Origin: Tupaia tana
Lineage: Eukaryota; Chordata; Mammalia; Scandentia; Tupaiidae
NCBI GenBank assembly: GCA_026018925.1
Contig: JAKSZU010000029.1
Coordinates: forward strand, 10,267,378 to 10,331,377
DNA: 64,000 nt
Direction: 5' to 3'
Positions 53,560 through 64,000 of the stretch are shown piece by piece (the first letter of the stretch is position 1; the number at the start of each line of letters is the position of its first letter). A program made the position numbers and the translations under genes. The notes beneath the pieces are model-generated. The model did not search any database, had not been told where the DNA came from, and was given only the letters and a program-made list of their open reading frames with translations.

Positions 53560-56500
53560 AATGTCTCACTTAACAATAGGATCAGATATGGAAATATCGA
53601 TAATTACATTGAATATAAATGGATTAAATTCTCCAATTAAGAGACAAAGACTGGCTGAATGAAAAAAAAAAAAAAAAAAAAAAAACTCTATCTGTTGCCT
53701 ATAAGAAACTCACCTTATGGATAAAGACATACATAGACTAAAAGTAAAGAACTGAACAAAGATATTCCATGCAAATGGAAATCAAAAAAGAGATGGAGTA
53801 GCGATAGTGATCTCAGACAAAATAGATTTCAAGACAAAGACTTCAAGAAGAGACAAAGAAGGGCATTATATAATAGTAAATGGGGTAATCCAGCAAGAAG
53901 ACATAACCCTTATAAATATCTATGCACCCAATTCAAGTGCACCTGAATACGCGAAGGAAAGACTGCTGGAGCTAAAAGGAGAGGTAGGGAGAAATACTAT
54001 TATTGTTGGAGATCTCAACACCCCATTATCTACTTTAGACAGATCTTCTAGACAGAAAATAAATAGAAAGATACAGGACCGAAATGATACTATAAATCGA
54101 ATGGGCTTGACAGATATCTATAGAACTTTCCACCCTACATCCACAACATATGCATTCTTCTCACCCCGGCATGGAATCTTTTCAAAGATTGTTCATATGT
54201 TAGGACACAAATCAAGCCTTTACAGATTCAGAGGCATAAAAACTGTATCTAGCATCTTCTCTGACCATGATGGAATTAAACTCAAGATTAATTTCAAGAA
54301 ACAACTCCCAAAATACACGAACACATGGAAACTGAACAATTTACTTCTGAATGACTTTTTCACTACTGAAGAAACTAAGTCTGAAATCAAATTTATGGAA
54401 ACAAATGATAATGAGTACACAAGTGTCCATAATCTATGAGAAATGGCAAAGGCAGTCATAAGAGGAATATTCATACCAATTAGTGCGCATAAGAAAAGGA
54501 TGGAAAGATGGAAAATAGATAACTTGTCATCATGCTTCAGGGAATTGGAAAAACAACAACAAACGAACCCCAAAAATGCCAGGCGAAAAGAAATAATAAA
54601 GATTCGAGCAGAAATAAATGAAATAGAAAATAAATGAACCGTACAGAAAATAAATGAAAACAAAAGTTGGTTCTTTGAAAAGATTAACAAGATCGACACA
54701 CCATTGGCTAGACTGATCAAGAAGAAGAAAGAAAGACACAAGATTAATCAAATATGCAATGAAACAGGCAATATTACAACAGACATAGCAGAAATACAAA
54801 ATATCATTAGAGGATACTATGAGCGATTATATGCCAACAAACAAGATAACTTGGAGGAGATGGACAAATTTCTGGATGCATATAATCTACCAAGATTGAA
54901 TCAGGAGGACATATAGAACCTCAATAGACCCATAACAAGCCAGGAGATTGAATCAGTAATAAAGAACCTCCCAACAAAGGAAAGCCCAGGTCCAGATGGC
55001 TTCACGTCTGAATTCTACAAAACTTTTAAGGAAGAGTTAACCCCTACTATCCTACTAAAATTACTTCTAAAGATTCAAAAGGAAGGAAACCTTCCCAATT
55101 CATTTTATGAGGTCTCCACCATCCTCATCCCCAAAACAGTTAAGGACATGCCAAAAAAGGAAAACTACAGACCAATATCATTGATGAATATAGATGCAAA
55201 AATTCTCAACAAGATACTCGCAAATCATATCCAACAACATAAAACAAAAATTATTCACCATGACCAGGTAGGCTTTATCACATGGATGCAAGGGTGGTTC
55301 AAAATATGCAAGACCATAAATGTAATACATCACATTAACAGAAAGATAGAAACCTTATGATCATTTCAATTGATGTGGGGAAAGCATTTGATAAAATGCA
55401 ACATCCTTTTTATGATTAAGACCCTCAGTAAGATTGGTATAGAAGGGTCATTTTTGAACGCAATAAAGGCCATCTATGAAAAACCTATAGCTAACATTAT
55501 CCTGAATGGGGAAAAGCTGAAAGCCTTTCCGCTAAAAATGGGTACTAGGCAAGTCTGCCCACTTTCTCCACTGCTCTTTAATATAGTACTGGAAGTCTTA
55601 GCTAATGCTAAGATACCCAGGGATAAACCTAACTAAGCAAATCAAAGACCTTTATAAAGAAAACTAGGAAAATCTTAAAAAAGATATTGAAAGTGACACA
55701 AAAAAGTGGAAGGACATCCCATGCTCCTGGATTGAAAAAATTAACATTATCAAAATGGCAATTCTACCCAAATTAATCTACATGTTTAATGCAATTTCAA
55801 TCAAAATAGCAAAAATATTCTTCACAGATCTAGTAAAGACAATCATAGAATTTGTCTGGAATCACAAAATTTTCGTAATGCAAAAGCAATCCTGTGCAAG
55901 AAGAATGGATTAGGAGACATATCACTCCCTGATGCCAAGATATACAATAAAGCTGTGGTCATCAAAACAACTTGGTATTGGCATAAAAACAGACATGTGG
56001 AAGAATGGAATAGATTACAGACCCCAGAAATAACCCCCAAAGCTTACAGCCAACTTATTTTTGACAAAGGATATAAGTCAATCCATTAGGAAAAGGAAAA
56101 CCTCTTTAGTAAATGGTGCTGGAAAAACTGGTTATCCACCTGCAGAAAGATGAAACAACCCCCATCTTTCACCATTAATAACAATCAACTCAAAATGGAT
56201 CAAAGATCTGAACCTAAGACCTCAAACAATAAATCTACTGGTGGAAAATGCTGGGGAAACTCTGGGAGACATTGGAGAAGGCAAAGTCTTCACAAATAAG
56301 ACTCCTAAAGCACAGGCAATAATCCCTAAAATAGACAAGTGGGACTATATCAGACTAAGAAGTTTCTGCACAGCAAAGGATACAGTAACAAGTGTGAACC
56401 GACAACTCTCAGAATGGGAAAACATTTTTGTTAAATATGCCTCAGACAAGGGACTGATAACCAGAATACACAGGGAACTCAATGCCTTATGTGAAAAAAA

Positions 56501-57160
56501 ATGATTAACCCAATTAAAAGATGAAAAAATGAGCTGAACAAAAATCTCCCTAAGGGAGACATATGAACAGCCAAAAAGCTTATGAGGAAATGCTCAACAT
56601 CCCTCATCATAAGGGAGATGCAGATAAAAACCACAATGAGATACCACCTAACCCCTGTCAGAATGGCAAAGATTAAGAATATAAAAAATGATAAGTGTTG
56701 GCAGGAATGTGGTGAAAAGGGAAGCCTCCTACACTGTTGGTGGGAATGTAAACCAGTTCAACCACTGTGGAGAACAATATTGAGGTTCCTCAAAGATCTA
56801 CAAATAGAACTACCATTTGATCCAGCAATCCCACTTCTGGATAGTTACCCAAAAGTCAGGAGAGCACTCAGTCAGAAAAGGGCTTGCACATCAATGTTTA
56901 TTGCAGCATTATTCACAATTGCCAAGACATGGAACCAACCTAAATGTCCACAAACTGATGAATGATTGGAAAAGTGTGGTATATATACTCTATGGAATAC
57001 TACTCAGCCATAAAAAATAACAAGACTCTGGCATTTGATAGAAAGTGGTCAGATATGGAAGATCTATTGCTGAGTGTAGTAAGCCAGGCTATGAAAGAAA
57101 GATATTGTATGTATCCACTCAATATATACCAACTATCTGCACTCTATGGTAGAGAGTGAA
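53560..57160 (+). pseudogene. L1 ORF2 (endonuclease and reverse transcriptase), broken, RT active site deleted
   Basis: Start near 53560 (MSHLTIGSDMEISI, then TLNINGLNSPIKRQRLAE), interrupted by a 24-bp A-run at 53661-53686. The endonuclease is mostly open at 53807-54439 (GDLNTPLSTLDR, SDHDGIKLKI). RT parts: [12 protein letters not shown] near 54990, HHDQVGF near 55255, [18 protein letters not shown] near 55557-55610. The sequence then jumps to KIPRDKPN and the [12 protein letters not shown] region, skipping the FADD box. The C-terminus is readable to YQLSALYGRE near 57150. Confidence 0.9.
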
Positions 57161-57612
57161 AAATTGGAGGACATAAAAGCAGTGAAGGTACTTAACAAGA
57201 ATAGGACAGTGTGGAATGGGGGGATGAAGAGAAAAGGATAGAGAAAGATAGCAAGAGAACAAATAGAGAGGCAGGACGTTAGTGAGAAACAAATATGGCT
57301 TATTACCTGTTGATGATGACAGGTATAGTATTCTCAACTGGATTGGTCTGAGAAGTATTTCATGATGGGTAAAGTCTTTTTACAAGCAAAATAAGAAATA
57401 GTGATCGACTGTTTTAAAAAATAATTAGAATAATAATAATAATGATTGGGAAAAACATAGAAAAGATATTGAATGCTGAAGTGGGGAGATTAATGTCTCT
57501 GTATTGACTGACATGCATGGCATTCCCTTTTGAAAAAGCAATGTAACACACTGTAAAGTAATATGTAATCCAATGTAATATAAAGAAGATTATGATGATA
57601 ATAAAAATTTTT

Positions 57613-57764
57613 TAAAAATGTCAGCAAGGACAAGCTGGAATTGGAAATGAGTGAGGCAGGATGGGTAGGGAAGACTGAAAAGTCCAGTATTCTAACATAA
57701 CTTGAGTTTTCAAGAGAAGTCAAAAATATAAATTTATCTAAAAAAAAGAATTATTTATTTAATT
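57613..57764. other. Short AT-rich spacer
   Basis: Between the L1 tail and a SINE fragment; nothing recognised. Confidence 0.4.
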
Positions 57765-57910
57765 TATGTATTATTATTTTTAAAATTTGCTATACAGCAT
57801 GTGTGCTCATGAGAGAGAGGCAAGAAAAGTACGTCATTGGGTCTGGGACTGGAACTGCGGTTGGTCATGTGGGAGTCCAGCACCTTAAACTACAGGACAC
57901 CTGCTGTCCC
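57765..57910 (-). mobile_element. SINE variant, antisense, short body
   Basis: CTATACAGCATGTGTGCTCATG, GAGAGAGAGGCAAG tract, CTGGGACTGGAACTGCGGTTGG and ACACCTGCTGTCCC head. Same subfamily as 44668-44841. Confidence 0.75.
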
Positions 57911-59216
57911 GCAGGTGACTGATTTTTGACAAAGGGTACAAGACAATTCAGTGGGGAAAAGAAAATCTCTTCAGCAACGGTGTTGGATAAACCAGATATT
58001 CACCTGCAGAAAAATGAAACTGGACATCACCATTAACAAAAATCAACTCAATATGATCAAAGATCTAAATATAAGACCTCAAACTATAAAACTACTGGTG
58101 GAAAACACAGGGGAAGTTCTTAGAGACATTAGGGTAGGCAAAGACTTCTTAAATAAGACCCCCAAAGCACAGGCAATCATCCTGAAAATAGATGAGTGAG
58201 ATTTCATCAGTTTAAAAAAATCTTCTGCACAGCAAAAGAAACAATAATTAGAGTGAAGAGACAACGCTTGGAATGGGAAAATATATTTGAAAACTCTCCC
58301 TTGCATAAGGGACTGATAACCAGAATATGCAGGAAACTCAAGCAGCTTACCTGAAAAAAAAAATCAATCCAATTAAAAGATGGACAAATCAGCTGAACAG
58401 AGAAATCTCCAAGGAAGACATATGAATAGCTAGAAATCATATGAAAAACTGTTCAACGTCTCAATGAGATACCACCTAACCCAAATCGGAATGAGTAAGA
58501 TTAAAATAATAAAGAATGACAAGTGCTGTTGAGGCTGCAGTGAAAAGGAAACACTCTTGCACTGTTGGGGAGAATGTAAATTATTACTGCCACTGCGCAG
58601 AACAATATGGTTCAGAAACCATATTGAACTGTTCCAGGAAAATCTACGAATAGAACTACCATATGAGTCAGCAATTCCACTGCTGGATATCTACCCAAAG
58701 GATAGGGATATACTTAATCAGAGAAATACTTCCAAAGTCGTGTTTATTGTGTCATTATTCACAACTGATAAGACAGAAGAAACCACCTCAAATATTCAAG
58801 AACAGATGAATGGGTTAAAAAGGTGTGGCACATTATGTATTATGTAATACTACTAAGGCATAAAACACAATGAGAACTTAGCATTTAATAGTAGGTGGAT
58901 GAATATGGAAGATTTAATGCTAAGCAAGGCAAGCTAGATTATGAAAAAAGACATTGCACGTCCCCACTCAATATATACATAATGTCTGCACTGTATGACA
59001 GAAACAGAAATATTGGAAGGTATAAAAACATGGATAGCATCTGAAGATACTAGAGACAGTGTGGGAAGAGGGTGGGAAATGGGGGATGGTGAGGATGAGA
59101 AAATTAAGGGTAAAAAGAAGGAAAAGACATTTCAGGGCCACAAAAATGCGAAATTATTTGTTGTTGATAATGCGTATAGTAATATCTTTCATTGAACTAA
59201 TATACAGTGTGTTCAT
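57911..59216 (+). mobile_element. L1 3' part, sense, decayed
   Basis: Begins in late ORF2 (ACTGATTTTTGACAAAGGGTAC). Readable pieces are [19 protein letters not shown] near 58055, ELPYESAIPLLDIYPKD near 58654-58700 and LSARLDYEKRHCTSPLNIY-like residues near 58930. The 3' UTR has GAGACAGTGTGGGAAGAGGGTGG near 59051. Its end is interrupted by a solo LTR at 59217. Confidence 0.85.
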
Positions 59217-59563
59217 TGTGAGGAGTCAAAGTGGAGCGTGAGGAATGTTCAGGACGTGACCACCAGAATAAGACCAGGGTCTTTATCCGGACATGGCCTT
59301 GAGTGGCTAGATTGTTATGAGCAGAATGTCTTGGGATTGTTTTGAACTGAATGTTCCAAAGTATTGTTAGAACAACCTGATAAATTCAGTATGGACTTAA
59401 AACCTTACATCACAGAAGTCTGGAGTGTGTATAAATACTAGCAATAAAGTACATTCGGTGCTGACCAATATTGACTGGCAGTCCTCCCATTTCTATCCTG
59501 TCTTGTCTTTCTTTAATCCTCACCCCCCAACTCAGAAACTGTTCACCATCGGTGAGTCCGACA
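59217..59563 (+). mobile_element. Solo LTR with 6-bp target-site duplication
   Basis: Starts TGTGAGGAGTC and ends GAGTCCGACA. The direct repeat GTTCAT lies at 59211-59216 and 59564-59569. Inside are a TATA-like TATAAATA near 59431 and AATAAA near 59444. The 6-bp duplication fits class II (ERV2-like) elements. Its sequence differs from the LTRs at 9559 and 10409. Confidence 0.88.
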
Positions 59564-59799
59564 GTTCATGATAGAAAGACTCATATGATGTAATGATATA
59601 CAGTGATTGAATATAGAAAATATAATACTAAAAGAAAATAAAAAAGGGATAAACAGAAAAAAAAAACGTAAGTATGTGAAGTAATGCATACATAAATTTT
59701 ATATCTATCATAAAATCTGGTATACTGGAAATATATAAGTTATAGCTATCACAGTAAACAAACAAATAAACTGGTAAGTAAATAAGTTAATATAAAAAA

Positions 59800-60016
59800 T
59801 TTTAAGACGTTTTTCCCTTAGGCACGTGTGCTTGCTGGATAGAGAGAATGAGAGGAAAATGACAAATCACTCTGGGGGAATGGCCACACTGCAATTCCTT
59901 ATCCTCCCTTATCCTATGCGCCTGGAGTGATTTTGAAGCCACTGGGTCCGGGACTCTATGTATAGTTGGCCATGAGGGAGTGCAGAGACCTAGCCACTAC
60001 ACCATCTGCTGGTCCC
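59800..60016 (-). mobile_element. tRNA-derived SINE, antisense, decayed
   Basis: CTTAGGCACGTGTGCTTGCTGG start, GGAATGGCCACACTGCAATTCC body, and ACACCATCTGCTGGTCCC end at 60016. Confidence 0.88.
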
Positions 60017-60981
60017 AACTAATATGAAAATTCTATCAGCAACATCTTCCATGAAGAGTGGTAGAAGAAAAAAGATATGACAACATGATAAGTGCTGGAT
60101 CAATAGCAGAGTACTGTTTAATTGTTAAATGTTGAACCATGTAATAACAAAGATTTGGTGCCAGAATTATCAATGGACAGAGTGCAGCACACAAACCTGG
60201 AAGCAAGGTGTGACTTTCTAATTTTCTCTGCAGTGTTGCCTACTCTGTTGTACTTATTGAAGCCCATTTATCTCCTTAAAGATACTGCAGATCCAGAAGT
60301 TACATTAAACATAGTAAAAAAGTGCCTTCTGTAGGTTGCATAGAGTCATCAATGACCTATGTCAGTCTTTCCCTTCTTGTTAAAGCATCATGTGAAATTA
60401 CATCAGTAGGTGTTTTGTTGATTCTAACACTAGGTTGGCTTCACCTCACCAAACCTTCAGAGCAGTTTTCTGGAGCAAATATCTTCAACCCCTTAGAGAC
60501 ACAGGATTGCAGTGTCCGTAAGGTGATCTCCAAAGACTTCTTGGATTATGAGGTCAGAGGAGAAGCAAATCAAAAACATGTTTTTTCCAAAATGGTTTTT
60601 CACCTGGATGAAAGGCATCAGGTGAAGGGCTGCAGGGCAGGAGGTTCCCCAGAGCTCCTGGATGAGATTGGAGTGAAGCAGTGAAAAGACAGAAAAGCCA
60701 GAGCTGCTCTGATTATAGGGACTCTAAGGGTTAGATCTCAGCACTGTGACTCCATGTAAATGCTTCTGTTTTTCTTCTCACTGTGCCATTGTCTTACACA
60801 CAACTCCTCTGGCAAACACTTTGTACAGGTAGATGGCCGAGAGTGAAAGTGGGAATCCCCGCTGTTATTCACAGGACTATTCTCCCTGCATAAGCATGAT
60901 CCTGTAGACATATCCCAGATCATGTTCTCTTCAACTCAGCCTAGACATAGAGCGTCGTCTCTCAGTTGGGCAGACTCTGAC
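60017..60981. other. Upstream region of the receptor-like exon; short open frames of unknown nature
   Basis: Sense open frames at 60122-60334 and 60322-60684 (120 codons) are unusually long for this AT-rich stretch and have no TE landmarks. The second starts with a hydrophobic segment (LLVKASCEITSVGVLLILTL). I recognise neither and see no splice sites that link them, so no gene is called. Confidence 0.3.
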
Positions 60982-61202
60982 ATGTCCTTATTTTTTATTT
61001 CTCTCTTGCTCCTTTTGCAGCATTTACACATAGAATGTGAGGTAACATATAAGAGTTGTTTTCAGTATACAAAGCCAAGTGTCTATAGAGTTGGGGATCT
61101 GGTTCTGGGTGGGTTTTTCCCACTTTACAGCTTAAACCAGGGAGAAAACATAATTCGGCGGTCTTTTGTGATGAGACCAAGTAGAGACATGACGGATAAT
61201 AT
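60982..61202 (+). CDS. Candidate first exon of a vomeronasal type 2-like (class C GPCR) receptor
   Basis: Starts ATG at 60982 with a signal-peptide-like stretch (MSLFFISLLLLLQHLHIEC; hydrophobic core, then a small/cysteine end). It continues through SCFQYTKPSVYRVGD to the class C N-terminal signature GDLVLGGFFPLYS, which in V2R and calcium-sensing-type receptors is the first strand of the Venus-flytrap ligand domain. The exon ends at AT|GTAAGT (donor at 61203), leaving phase 2. Next would come a second exon starting the first helix of the flytrap lobe; I do not find it before 64000, so it lies outside the window or is lost. An upstream in-frame ATG at 60922 would put residues before the signal peptide and is less likely. 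TAS1R-like is an alternative. Partial gene, function not testable here. Confidence 0.5.
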
Positions 61203-61617
61203 GTAAGTACTTGATGGTGTGTATGATATGTGTGTGTGAGCACAGTTTATGTATGTGTGTGTTTTATCCTGTTTGAGAATTTCCAGAAATGTACTTAGGT
61301 ATGGCAGAAAAGTGGAGCAAAGTATTCTGGATCTCCTGCCTCCTTATCCTTCCCTTTTCCCCATGCTCAGTCTTCAGGTGTCCTGAAATAAGTGTGAATG
61401 GTGCCTCCTGAGACACCGACACTCTGGCTTGAAGTCAATGTTCATATTGAAGGATTCACTCTCTGTGCCCTGGTTGACAAGAACACAGTTCAAATGTGCC
61501 TGATTAAGGAGCCAGAGATGTCCGAGGACCACCACCTTAGGCAGCCTGTTGCACAAAATATCAGTTATTACATCCCTGCAGTCATGGAGCTTTTGATCTC
61601 CTGATTCTGAGAGTAAT

Positions 61618-61671
<54 letters not shown>

Positions 61672-62439
61672 TATATATATGGGTATATAATTACTTTAAT
61701 ACATAGGCAAAGTAAGCAAAGCAAAAGACAAATACTGCAGTGGTGAAAAACTTCTCATTTAGAAAAATAAAAAGTAAGGCAAAGTGTTTAGATGTATAGA
61801 TAAGTTAAACTTACCACACCCAGATTATGACAGTTCAAACACATTATATTAAATTTTGGACAACTCTCAATACCATATTAAGTATTCTTTATCCATTTAG
61901 CATTATTTTTGTTTTTAAAATTTTTTACATTCGATCACTGCATATCTTTACATTTAGTATTTTTAAAACCAAATCAGACTTCTATATGATAGATAGAAGA
62001 GCATCTTTTTATCAAGTGTTTACAAAAAGATACAATATCTGACTATTTTTCAGGCAACAGAAGTAAATTTCAAATTCCAAACATAGAAATATGCCATTGA
62101 ATATATTCAATAATAGCTTTCAAAGCTTAGCATAAAATATTTTATTCAGAAGCATCCAGATATGCAGAGGGACCAAGGGACTGAGATTTTGCAGTAGGGA
62201 GAATGATTTGGGTCAACCTTTAATACAGCATTGGCATGTTGAAATTTACAGCCAGGAAACATAGTAGGAATTAGTGAGAGGAACGTCACCAAGAGATAAC
62301 AGTAACAGTAAGGGGCACTTCTACCAAATACACAAAAATGGTTTTTATAAAGAGTGCACAGAGAATTCCCAAAAGAAGGTAAAAAATCTGACTCACTTTG
62401 GGGCAAGCAGAGAAACTATGTAAACAGAGACAGAATTAC
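61203..62439. other. Intron-like or intergenic sequence, no gene seen
   Basis: Follows the receptor-like exon. Holds a TG-rich stretch (61216-61262), a TA/CA microsatellite (61617-61680) and AT-rich sequence. No second receptor exon was found. Confidence 0.5.
61617..61680. repeat. (TA)n(CA)n microsatellite
   Basis: TATATATA, then ACACACAC, then ATATACATATATATATG. Confidence 0.95.
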
Positions 62440-63020
62440 TTGCACAAGATAGAATGAAGCATGTAAATTAGTACAGCCATTCTGGAGAACAATATGGAGA
62501 TTCTTCAAAGACCTACAAATAGAAGTACCATAAGGTCTAGCAATTCCACTCCTGAGTGTCTACCCAAAGTACAGGAATACACTCACCCAGAAAAACACTT
62601 CCAGATCTAAGTTTATTGGACCATTATTCACAATGACTAAAATGTGGAATCAACTCATATGTCCAAGAACAGATGAATGGTTTTAAAAAATGTGGTACAT
62701 ACAAACTATGGCATATTCTAATACTTAGACACAAAAAAATGAGACTGTCACATTTTATAGAAAGTAGATAAATATTGAAGATTTAATGCTAAGGGAAGTA
62801 AGCCAGACTATGAAAAAGAGCCATTATATGCCCCCACTTAATATATACCAAATGTCTTCACACTGACAGAAACCGAAAGATTGTAAGGTATAAAAGTATG
62901 GTGAGCAATTATGTATACTGGAGACACTGCGGGAGAAGGGTGGGTGAATGGGAGTGGAGAGGAGGAAATTAAGAGATAAAACAAACAAACAAATAAATAA
63001 ATAAATAAATAAATACATAA
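62440..63020 (+). mobile_element. L1 3' end, sense, decayed, with AAAC/AAAT tail
   Basis: GTACAGCCATTCTGGAGAAC near 62472, AGCAATTCCACTCCTGAGTG near 62540, CCCCACTTAATATATACCA near 62832 and GAGACACTGCGGGAGAAGGG near 62921 are late ORF2 and 3' UTR landmarks. The tail is (AAAC)n(AAAT)n at 62979-63020. Confidence 0.85.
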
Positions 63021-63092
63021 AAACATTTTATGGACACACACACACACATAAAGTTCATCTTTGGGGAACTGTTAAAAATGATATAAATATTG

Positions 63093-64000
63093 AGACCTTC
63101 CTGGACTGCCAGCAGGCAATAGCGTGTCCTGCAAGCCTCTGGCCAGCAAGGGATACTGAGGGAGGGTCACCTCTGACCCCCACCTCACTTCCAGACCCCC
63201 AGGCCCCAGACTCCACCTTCTAGACCTTCCTGGACTGCCAGCAGGCAATAGCGTGTCCTGCAAGCCTCTGGCCAGCAAGGGATACTGAGGGAGGGTCACC
63301 TCTGACCCCCACCTCACTTCCAGACCCCCAGGCCCCAGACTCCACCTTCTAGGTAGGTAGCCAGGATCTCCTTAAGGCGGGGGTTTTTTTCTCTTTTCTT
63401 TTCCCTTGACCCCCCTGCATTCTCTTTTTAACACCTAGCCCTCCTTCTCCCCCCAGACCTTCCTGGACTGCCAGCAGGCAATAGCGTGTCCTGCAAGCCT
63501 CTGGCCAGCAAGGGATACTGAGGGAGGGTCACCTCTGACCCCCACCTCACTTCCAGACCCCCAGGCCCCAGACTCCACCTTCTAGGTAGGTAGCCAGGAT
63601 CTCCTTAAGGCGGGGTTTTTTTTCTCTTTTCTTTTCCCTTGACCCCCCTGCATTCTCTTTTTAACACCTAGCCCTCCTTCTCCCCCCAGACCTTCCTGGA
63701 CTGCCAGCAGGCAATAGCGTGTCCTGCAAGCCTCTGGCCAGCAAGGGATACTGAGGGAGGGTCACCTCTGACCCCCACCTCACTTCCAGACCCCCAGGCC
63801 CCAGACTCCACCTTCTAGGTAGGTAGCCAGGATCTCCTTAAGGCGGGGTTTTTTTTCTCTTTTCTTTTCCCTTGACCCCCCTGCATTCTCTTTTTAACAC
63901 CTAGCCCTCCTTCTCCCCCCAGACCTTCCTGGACTGCCAGCAGGCAATAGCGTGTCCTGCAAGCCTCTGGCCAGCAAGGGATACTGAGGGAGGGTCACCT
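63093..64000 (+). repeat. Tandem array of 233-bp GC-rich units, running off the window
   Basis: Unit starts (AGACCTTCCTGG) at 63093, 63222, 63455, 63688 and 63921. Spacing is 129, 233, 233, 233. Copies are almost identical. Each full unit is a 129-bp GC-rich body plus a 104-bp block (63353-63456, 63586-63689, 63819-63922). The first unit has only the body. The body read from ACC is open for 42 codons and ends in TAG at the body/block border. Confidence 0.95.
63353..63456 (+). other. Intron-like 104-bp block in the tandem unit
   Basis: Begins AG|GTAGGT and ends in a long pyrimidine tract and TCTCCCCCCAG|ACC, i.e. it has canonical donor, acceptor and pyrimidine features. Repeated at 63586-63689 and 63819-63922. 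It is missing exactly between the first two bodies (63221/63222). Inference: it may be a real short intron, with the first unit derived from spliced RNA. Confidence 0.5.

Larger units (their letters stand above)
52010..57612 (+). mobile_element. Nearly full-length L1, sense
   Basis: 5' UTR (52010-52549) with two GGCCTGAGGCTGCAGGC / AGCCTGAGGCTGCAGGC monomers, ORF1 (52550 to about 53490), ORF2 (about 53560-57160) and a 3' UTR ending in an A/T-rich tail near 57612. About 5.6 kb. Both ORFs are interrupted and a segment of the RT is deleted, so it is inactive. Confidence 0.92.

Noticed and set aside
61398-61604. Short frame with a LWLEVNVHIEGFTLCALVD stretch resembling an aspartyl protease
   Set aside because: The D-T/S-G catalytic triad is not present (reads ALVDKNT) and no neighbouring retroviral sequence is seen. 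Too weak.
63072-63317. Minus-strand 81-codon repetitive frame in the 233-bp array
   Set aside because: It exists only because the first two bodies are 129 bp apart (a multiple of three). Splice-like signals are on the plus strand.
63093-64000. CRISPR-like repeat array
   Set aside because: Repeat units are 233 bp, nearly identical throughout with no variable spacers, in a mammalian genome.

Overview
The window is nuclear DNA of a placental mammal. Evidence: several L1 (LINE-1) copies with recognisable ORF1 and ORF2 in both orientations, a young and very abundant tRNA-derived SINE of about 250 bp (A box, B box, CT-rich middle, A-rich tail, target-site duplications), short LTR retroelements, a family-7 olfactory receptor fragment, a vomeronasal-receptor-like first exon, and spliced genes with GT-AG introns. 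I do not recognise the SINE as the primate, mouse, rabbit, ruminant, carnivore, shrew or hedgehog type, so the species is left open.

Layout. 0-3.5 kb: two L1 pieces, tail to tail. 3.5-4.0 kb: an antisense olfactory-receptor fragment, cut on both sides and fused to the middle of a SINE. About 4.0-42.6 kb: a layered tandem array built around a four-exon gene that resembles PRR23D (proline-rich protein 23 family). Three recent units (A about 3.96-11.8 kb, B 11.8-18.46 kb, C 18.46-22.65 kb) have a period of about 6.63-6.65 kb once an LTR insertion in A is subtracted. Older, diverged units follow: G 26.8-30.8, D 30.8-37.0, E 37.0-38.4, and F-like fragments 39.5-42.6 kb. Splice sites and intron phases agree in copies A-D, which exposes a first coding exon of 77 bp that is too short to find alone. 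Each copy carries at least one lesion: A has lost exon 1 and has in-frame stops, B has altered donors after exons 1 and 2, C has a 1-bp deletion in exon 4, and D has a frameshift in exon 4. B keeps the full-length last exon and is the best coding candidate.

42.6-60 kb is mostly L1: an antisense 3' UTR piece, an antisense ORF1/5' UTR, an inverted-plus-sense L1 pair, and a nearly full-length sense L1 at 52.0-57.6 kb whose RT active-site segment is deleted. SINEs, a solo LTR with 6-bp duplications and an antisense probable processed pseudogene also lie there.

60-64 kb holds a signal-peptide-bearing exon that looks like exon 1 of a class C (vomeronasal type 2-like) receptor, a degraded L1 3' end, and at the right edge a GC-rich tandem array of 233-bp units. 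Each full unit contains a 104-bp block with GT...AG borders and a strong pyrimidine tract. The first unit lacks exactly that block.

No rRNA, genuine tRNA gene, CRISPR array or bacterial operon is present. Gene activity cannot be judged from the sequence alone.
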